The position numbers and the translations under genes were made by a program. This document shows, piece after piece, positions 60,244-64,000 of a stretch of DNA of 64,000 bases. Position 1 is the first letter of the stretch, and the number at the start of each line of letters is the position of its first letter. Below the pieces are notes generated by a model. That model was not told where the DNA came from. It made no database searches and worked only from the letters and a program-made list of their open reading frames with translations. Source of the DNA: Polyangiaceae bacterium (lineage in GTDB: Bacteria; Myxococcota_A; Polyangia; Polyangiales; Polyangiaceae). The DNA lies in NCBI GenBank assembly GCA_020633205.1, contig JACKEB010000012.1, positions 248,001-312,000 of the forward strand, written 5' to 3'.

Positions 60244-61182
60244 TCAGCTGGGCTCGCTGCCTGGTTCACTCGCACACAGGTAGAGCACCGCCATGCGCAC
60301 GGCGACGCCTGCCTCCACCTGATCGAGGATCACGGCTTGCTCGGACTCGGCGACATCGTCGTTGATCTCGACGCCGCGATTCATCGGTCCGGGGTGCATC
60401 ACGAGGGCGCCCTTTTTTGCGAGGCCGAGGCGCGCCATGTTGAGGCCCCAGAGGCGCGAATACTCGCGGGTGGTGGGGAAGAGCGCGGTACCTAGGCGCT
60501 CTTGCTGGATGCGCAACATCATCACCACATCGGCGCCCTCGAGGGCAGGCTCCAGACGATCGAAGATCGGCACGCCGAGGGCGCCGGGCACGGCAGGCCA
60601 CATGGTGCGCGGCGCCGCGAAGCGCACCGTGGCGCCGAGCATGGTCAGCAGTTGCGCGTTGGAGCGCGCGACCCGGCTGTGCTGGATGTCCCCGCAGATG
60701 GCGATCTGCTTGCCTTCGAGGCCGCCCAAGTGACGTCGCATCGTGAACGCGTCGAGCAGCGCTTGAGTGGGGTGCTGGTGCATGCCGTCGCCCGCGTTGA
60801 CGATCGCCGATTTGCTCTTCTTCGAGAGGTACTCGGCAGCGCCCGACGCGGAGTGGCGGATCACGACCACGTCGGGGTGCATCGCGTCCAGCGTCTGCAA
60901 AGTGTCTCGCAGGGTCTCGCCCTTCTTCGTGCTCGAGGTCGAAGCGGAGATGTTCACCACGTCAGCGCTGAGACGCTTGCCAGCGAGCTCGAAGGAGGTG
61001 CGCGTGCGCGTCGAGTTCTCGAAGAACAGGTTCAGCACCGTCTTGCCGCGCAGCGTAGGTGCCTTTTTTACGGGGCGGCGGCTGACCTGAAAGAAGGCCT
61101 CCGCGCTATCGAGAATGGCCACTGCGCTGGCCCGGTCGAGTTCCGATATCGAAAGCAGGTGGCGCAAGCGGAGGTCAGTCAC
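60244..61182 (-). CDS. pyrB: Aspartate carbamoyltransferase catalytic subunit
   Basis: Joins carbamoyl phosphate and aspartate in pyrimidine synthesis. 312 residues. Motifs are the carbamoyl-phosphate loop FFENSTRTRTSFELAGKRL, SASTSSTKKGETLRDT, the region HPTQALLDAFTM with the substrate His, and IAICGDIQHSRVARSN, VMHPGPMNRGVEI. GTG 61182 follows GGCGAGATC. It is 12 bp downstream of pyrR, in a pyrR-pyrB operon. No pyrI or dihydroorotase gene is present in the window. Confidence 0.97.
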   Translation of the reverse strand: MTDLRLRHLLSISELDRASAVAILDSAEAFFQVSRRPVKKAPTLRGKTVLNLFFENSTRTRTSFELAGKRLSADVVNISASTSSTKKGETLRDTLQTLDAMHPDVVVIRHSASGAAEYLSKKSKSAIVNAGDGMHQHPTQALLDAFTMRRHLGGLEGKQIAICGDIQHSRVARSNAQLLTMLGATVRFAAPRTMWPAVPGALGVPIFDRLEPALEGADVVMMLRIQQERLGTALFPTTREYSRLWGLNMARLGLAKKGALVMHPGPMNRGVEINDDVAESEQAVILDQVEAGVAVRMAVLYLCASEPGSEPS

Positions 61183-61194
61183 GAAGATCTCGCC

Positions 61195-61779
61195 TTATTG
61201 GTTGGAGGGTTCGATGAGCCAGGCTTCGAGCCCTTGCTCGGTCTCGCGGACATCGACGCGAGCGTCGCGCGGGAGTTCGATGCGACGCACGCAGTAGTCG
61301 GGCTGGATCGGGAGCTCACGCCCAAAGCGATCCACGAGGCTTGCTAGCTCGATGCGCCGCGGGCGGCCGTAGTCCATGAGCGCGTCGATCGCGGCGCGCA
61401 CCGTGCGACCGGTGAAGCACACATCGTCGACCAAGATCACGCGGCGACCTTCTAGGCGCTCGGGGATTTGACTGGGACCGATGCGAGGGTTCGGGAGCGC
61501 GGTGGCGGCGTCGTCGCGGTATAGGGTGATGTCCACGCTGCCGAGGGGCGGCGTCGCGCCGTTCTCGAGCTGACCGATCCACTGCGCCAGGCGCTTGGCC
61601 ACAGGCTCCCCACCACGCCGGATGCCGATGAGCATCAGGGGTTCCTCGTGGTTGATCGAGCGCTCGAGGATCTCACCGGCCATGCGGCGCAAGCCGCGCT
61701 CCGAGGCGCTCGGGTCTAGGAGCAGCCGCTGCCCGTCGACGAACGGGGCGGAAGGCGGCGTGGACTCTGCTCCCGACAT
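61195..61779 (-). CDS. pyrR: PyrR-like bifunctional regulator/uracil phosphoribosyltransferase
   Basis: A 194-residue PyrR protein. The PRPP-binding motif VILVDDVCFTGRTVRAAID lies in the middle, preceded by ERSINHEEPLMLIGIRRGGE and followed by RRIELASLVDRFGRELPIQP, the usual PyrR layout. PyrR proteins sense UMP and control pyr mRNA by attenuation in Gram-positives and have weak uracil phosphoribosyltransferase activity. No clear pyr attenuator hairpin was spotted upstream here, so the regulatory mode in this organism is uncertain. First gene of pyrRB. Confidence 0.94.
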   Translation of the reverse strand: MSGAESTPPSAPFVDGQRLLLDPSASERGLRRMAGEILERSINHEEPLMLIGIRRGGEPVAKRLAQWIGQLENGATPPLGSVDITLYRDDAATALPNPRIGPSQIPERLEGRRVILVDDVCFTGRTVRAAIDALMDYGRPRRIELASLVDRFGRELPIQPDYCVRRIELPRDARVDVRETEQGLEAWLIEPSNQ

Positions 61780-61848
61780 CGAGGCTTCTGGTAGATCAAG
61801 GCGCCGCTCGGTTCAAGCCTCGGCGCCGCTCTGCAGCGTGAAGGCGCG

Positions 61849-62676
61849 CTAATTCAACCAGCGGCCGTCGGGTCCCTTGCCCTCGTCGTCTTTGCCGCGC
61901 CCACCCTCGATCACGCGAAAGCTCGACTTGGCCACGCGCTTTTTGCGGTTCGAGCTGTCTTTCTCCACCTGCGCGTCGAGCTGCCGCAGCCGAAAGCGCA
62001 ACCAAGCGCGACGTAGTGGCGAAGGTGTTCCACCGCCGAGCAGCCAACCGGCGAACATTCCGCCGAACGGCGAGAGCAAGCCCTCGGGCGCCGCGCTCAG
62101 CCACAGCACCCGGAGCACGCTCATCGCGATCACGAAGCCAAGCAGCATGCCGGAGGTGACCGGCAGTACGAAGAACAGGCGCACCGTTTGCCCACGGAAA
62201 CTCAGCGCCCAGGCGACCGCGACGGCTTCGATCACCGGCGCGGCGCCGTACCAATACGCAGGTACGAGCCGCGCAGAGAACTGAGCCGGCAGCGCCAGCT
62301 CGAGCACGCCCTGGATGGTGTAGGCGATGAGTCCCGCGAAGAACAGGAAGCGTAGCGTGCGCTTGGTGCCCCACTGAGTCTCGAGCTGGGGCGTCAGGAA
62401 GAACAGGCCGATCAGCGCAAACAGCAGGTGGCCGATGTTGCCGCTTGGCTCGTGCATCCAAGGCGCGGTGACCAAGCGCCAGACTTGCCCGTGAAGGATC
62501 TTCTCGGTGCTGCCGCACAAAGCGTAGAACAGCTCCGCGCTGGCTCCTCCGTAGTTGATCGCGACGGCAAAGGCGACGTTGACGGCGAGCAGCGCCAGCA
62601 AGACACCCTTGAGCGCTTTGCCCGGCATCTGGAGGCCCCCGCTGACTTGCATCCCATCGCCACTTGGGCGGCTCAT
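61849..62676 (-). CDS. Rhomboid-fold membrane protein lacking catalytic serine
   Basis: A 275-residue protein with about six membrane helices. The order is a rhomboid fold: first helix GVLLALLAVNVAFAVAINYG, L1-loop with HGQVWRLVTAPWMHEPSGNI, GHLLFALIGLFFLTPQLETQ, a TLRFLFFAGLIAYTIQG helix, then YGAAPVIEAVAVAWALSFRG where the GxSG serine is replaced by Ala, and a last helix. The C-terminal tail is charged (LRQLDAQVEKDSSNRKKRVA). It is more like TMEM115/derlin-type pseudo-rhomboids than a protease. ATG 62676 is preferred; ATG 62733 is a possible longer start. Confidence 0.75.
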   Translation of the reverse strand: MSRPSGDGMQVSGGLQMPGKALKGVLLALLAVNVAFAVAINYGGASAELFYALCGSTEKILHGQVWRLVTAPWMHEPSGNIGHLLFALIGLFFLTPQLETQWGTKRTLRFLFFAGLIAYTIQGVLELALPAQFSARLVPAYWYGAAPVIEAVAVAWALSFRGQTVRLFFVLPVTSGMLLGFVIAMSVLRVLWLSAAPEGLLSPFGGMFAGWLLGGGTPSPLRRAWLRFRLRQLDAQVEKDSSNRKKRVAKSSFRVIEGGRGKDDEGKGPDGRWLN

Positions 62677-62868
62677 AAGCTTCTCGTAGCTTCCTTGGTG
62701 CCAAACCGCAAACCCGGGTGGCGAAATGAACATCCCACTCGGGCAGTCGACGTTTGAACCGCCACGGCCGCGGCGCCTTGGCTCGCGCGGCGCCCTGATT
62801 TCATGCGGCGCCTGATTCACGCGCCGTCCCGCTGCATCGCGCCTGACGCGTACCCACCGGGTGGCTTG

Positions 62869-64000
62869 CTAGTTGCTGCCGCCAGCGCCAGCCGCGCCGC
62901 CGGTTCCAGCCGTGCCGCTGGTCCCGCCGGTTCCAGCCGTGCCCCCAGTTCCAGCCGTGCCCCCAGTTCCAGCCGTGCCACCGGTCCCGCCGGTCCCGCC
63001 GGTCCCAGCGGTGCCACCGGTTCCAGCCGTGCCGCCAGTCCCGCCGGTCCCAGCGGTGCCGCCAGTTCCAGCCGTCCCGCCAGTTCCAGCGGTGCCGCCA
63101 GTTCCAGCGGTGCCGCCGCTGCCTCCGAATCCGCTTCCGCCGGGATACAATGGGCTGCAAGCTGCCTTCAACACCACGTTCTCGACGGCGGTGGCGGTGC
63201 ACGTCGCGGAGTACGCCACGCTGCCATCGCTGCCCTGCGCCACGACGCCAAAGTCGTAGAGCGTGCCAGGCGTGAGATCCGTGTAAGGCGTGATGTCTCC
63301 GTCACACGTCGCGCTCTTCACCGCGCCATTGGGCAAGAGCTTGACCTGGTAGCCGCTGATGGTCGGATCCGTGGTCTCCGTCAATTCCGCGCTGGTGCAT
63401 GCCTTGCTACCGCGTAGGGCCACGAGGTCGATGTCGATGCCCGTCGCAGGCTTCGTCGTGCGGAGGTCGGTCAACGCGTCGCACGGCTTCACGTAAACCG
63501 TCGAGAACGACACGCTGATCGCTGGACGTGCGCCGTTACCGTCGTGGGCTACGCCGCACTGGGTGCTCCAGCTCTTTTCCACACGGTTACCCTGTGCGTC
63601 GAGCATCACTCGCGAACCAGAGGCGAGGGGAGTCAGCTGGTCGGTCTCGTAAACGTCGACCTCCGCCGTGTAGCGGTTGCCTGGCGTGACGTAGCCGAAG
63701 GTCACGATGCGGTTGCAGCTCGTGGGAGGTGAGCTCGGGTGATCGAATTGCTCCGGCGTGGTTGCTTCCTCATCGGGCGCCGTCTCTCCGTGGAGGGTGA
63801 CGACGTAGGTGCGAGGCGCGCCGTCCGCGTCGACGCACGGCAGGTTGCCCAGGAAGTCCGCGGGGTTGACGCCAACCAACGTGGGCGCGGAAGTCCCTGC
63901 GCTGGAGGAACCGGTATCGAAGCAACCGCCAACCGCCGCTGCACCGAGCAGCATGCAAGCGAGCGCCGAGAGCCTGTGTGGCGCAAAAGAAAGAGCGAAT
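62869..64000 (-). CDS. Lipoprotein with Gly/Thr-rich repeat tail, 5' end beyond the window
   Basis: At least 376 residues are visible. The frame is open to the right edge, and the ATG at 63954 would leave a signal peptide of only ten residues (MLLGAAAVGGC). The true start is therefore probably outside the window: upstream codons read FALSFAPHRLSALAC, a better export signal. Lipobox VGGC is followed by a beta-rich region with several Cys (NPADFLGNLPCVDADGAPRT, VKPCDALTDL, ACTSAELTETTDP), then a fibronectin-like stretch (YDFGVVAQGSDGSVAYSATC). The last ~95 residues are (GGTAGTGG)n. Surface protein with flexible tail; function unknown. Confidence 0.75.
   Translation of the reverse strand, partial: FALSFAPHRLSALACMLLGAAAVGGCFDTGSSSAGTSAPTLVGVNPADFLGNLPCVDADGAPRTYVVTLHGETAPDEEATTPEQFDHPSSPPTSCNRIVTFGYVTPGNRYTAEVDVYETDQLTPLASGSRVMLDAQGNRVEKSWSTQCGVAHDGNGARPAISVSFSTVYVKPCDALTDLRTTKPATGIDIDLVALRGSKACTSAELTETTDPTISGYQVKLLPNGAVKSATCDGDITPYTDLTPGTLYDFGVVAQGSDGSVAYSATCTATAVENVVLKAACSPLYPGGSGFGGSGGTAGTGGTAGTGGTAGTGGTAGTGGTGGTAGTGGTAGTGGTGGTGGTAGTGGTAGTGGTAGTGGTSGTAGTGGAAGAGGSN
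62889..63120 (-). repeat. Repeat array encoding the GGTAGTGG tail
   Basis: Short tandem units of 9-12 bp (GGTTCCAGCCGT/GCCACCGG-like on the plus strand) encoding Gly-Gly-Thr-Ala-Gly-Thr. Such arrays are slippage-prone and typical of myxobacterial surface proteins. Confidence 0.85.

Noticed and set aside
61780..61848. PyrR-type attenuator or riboswitch upstream of pyrR
   Set aside because: The gap is too short and has no anti-terminator/terminator hairpin pair that I could find.

Overview
The window is high-GC DNA from a myxobacterium (Myxococcota), most likely of the Polyangiales/Sorangiineae type. The grounds are the roughly 65% GC coding style, many lipoproteins with Gly/Thr/Ser-rich linkers (GGTAGTGG repeats), a soluble Ser/Thr kinase, a zinc-ribbon/GYF protein like the gliding protein GltJ/AgmX, tandem VWA lipoproteins and Lys/Ala-rich histone-H1-like tails. 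This is inferred from gene content; no rRNA or tRNA was seen.

Layout. 0-16 kb: the 5' part of Fe-superoxide dismutase, a YchJ-like protein, bioA, a TetR regulator with a sigma-54-like promoter, cytochrome bd oxidase (cydAB, minus strand), a complete sdhCAB operon, an alpha/beta hydrolase, a small lipoprotein, two tandem VWA lipoproteins and a small conserved protein. 16-26 kb: a CAP-domain lipoprotein, a Ser/Thr kinase, a peroxiredoxin with an H1-like tail, an EAL protein, several lipoproteins and a DUF4159/VWA-GATase-like membrane pair. 26-32 kb: a probable inositol-phosphate/CDP-inositol locus with inositol-3-phosphate synthase, a LicC-like nucleotidyltransferase, a cytidylyltransferase fused to a HisC-like aminotransferase, and a CDP-alcohol phosphatidyltransferase. 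32-41 kb: a HEAT-repeat protein, the GltJ-like protein, and deoC followed by an aldehyde dehydrogenase and a non-catalytic half-dehydrogenase. 41-46 kb: an Hsp70 with a disordered insertion of about 570 residues and its J-domain neighbour, a HERVH protein and fmt.

46-53 kb is the most unusual part. lon is followed by a lower-GC cassette of about 1.94 kb. It encodes a PIN-like protein and a degenerate J-domain/membrane/SH3 protein, and it lies between two 234-bp direct repeats of the lon 3' end plus terminator. A diverged inverted copy of the terminator module lies inside the cassette edge, and an Rpn-family nuclease gene abuts the far repeat. 53-64 kb: a basic-tailed protein of unknown function, an ArsR/SRPBCC pair, a papain-like/NlpC-type lipoprotein, hom-murI, pyrR-pyrB, a rhomboid fold lacking its serine, and the beginning of a Gly/Thr-rich lipoprotein that runs off the window.

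Functionally, respiration (cydAB, sdhCAB), precursor biosynthesis (bioA, hom, murI, pyrRB), proteostasis (lon, Hsp70/J) and envelope proteins dominate. Many genes start with GTG or TTG, and tightly packed genes often overlap by GTGA or ATGA. Several start sites were moved downstream of the longest open frame on the basis of Shine-Dalgarno sequences, signal peptides or family length.
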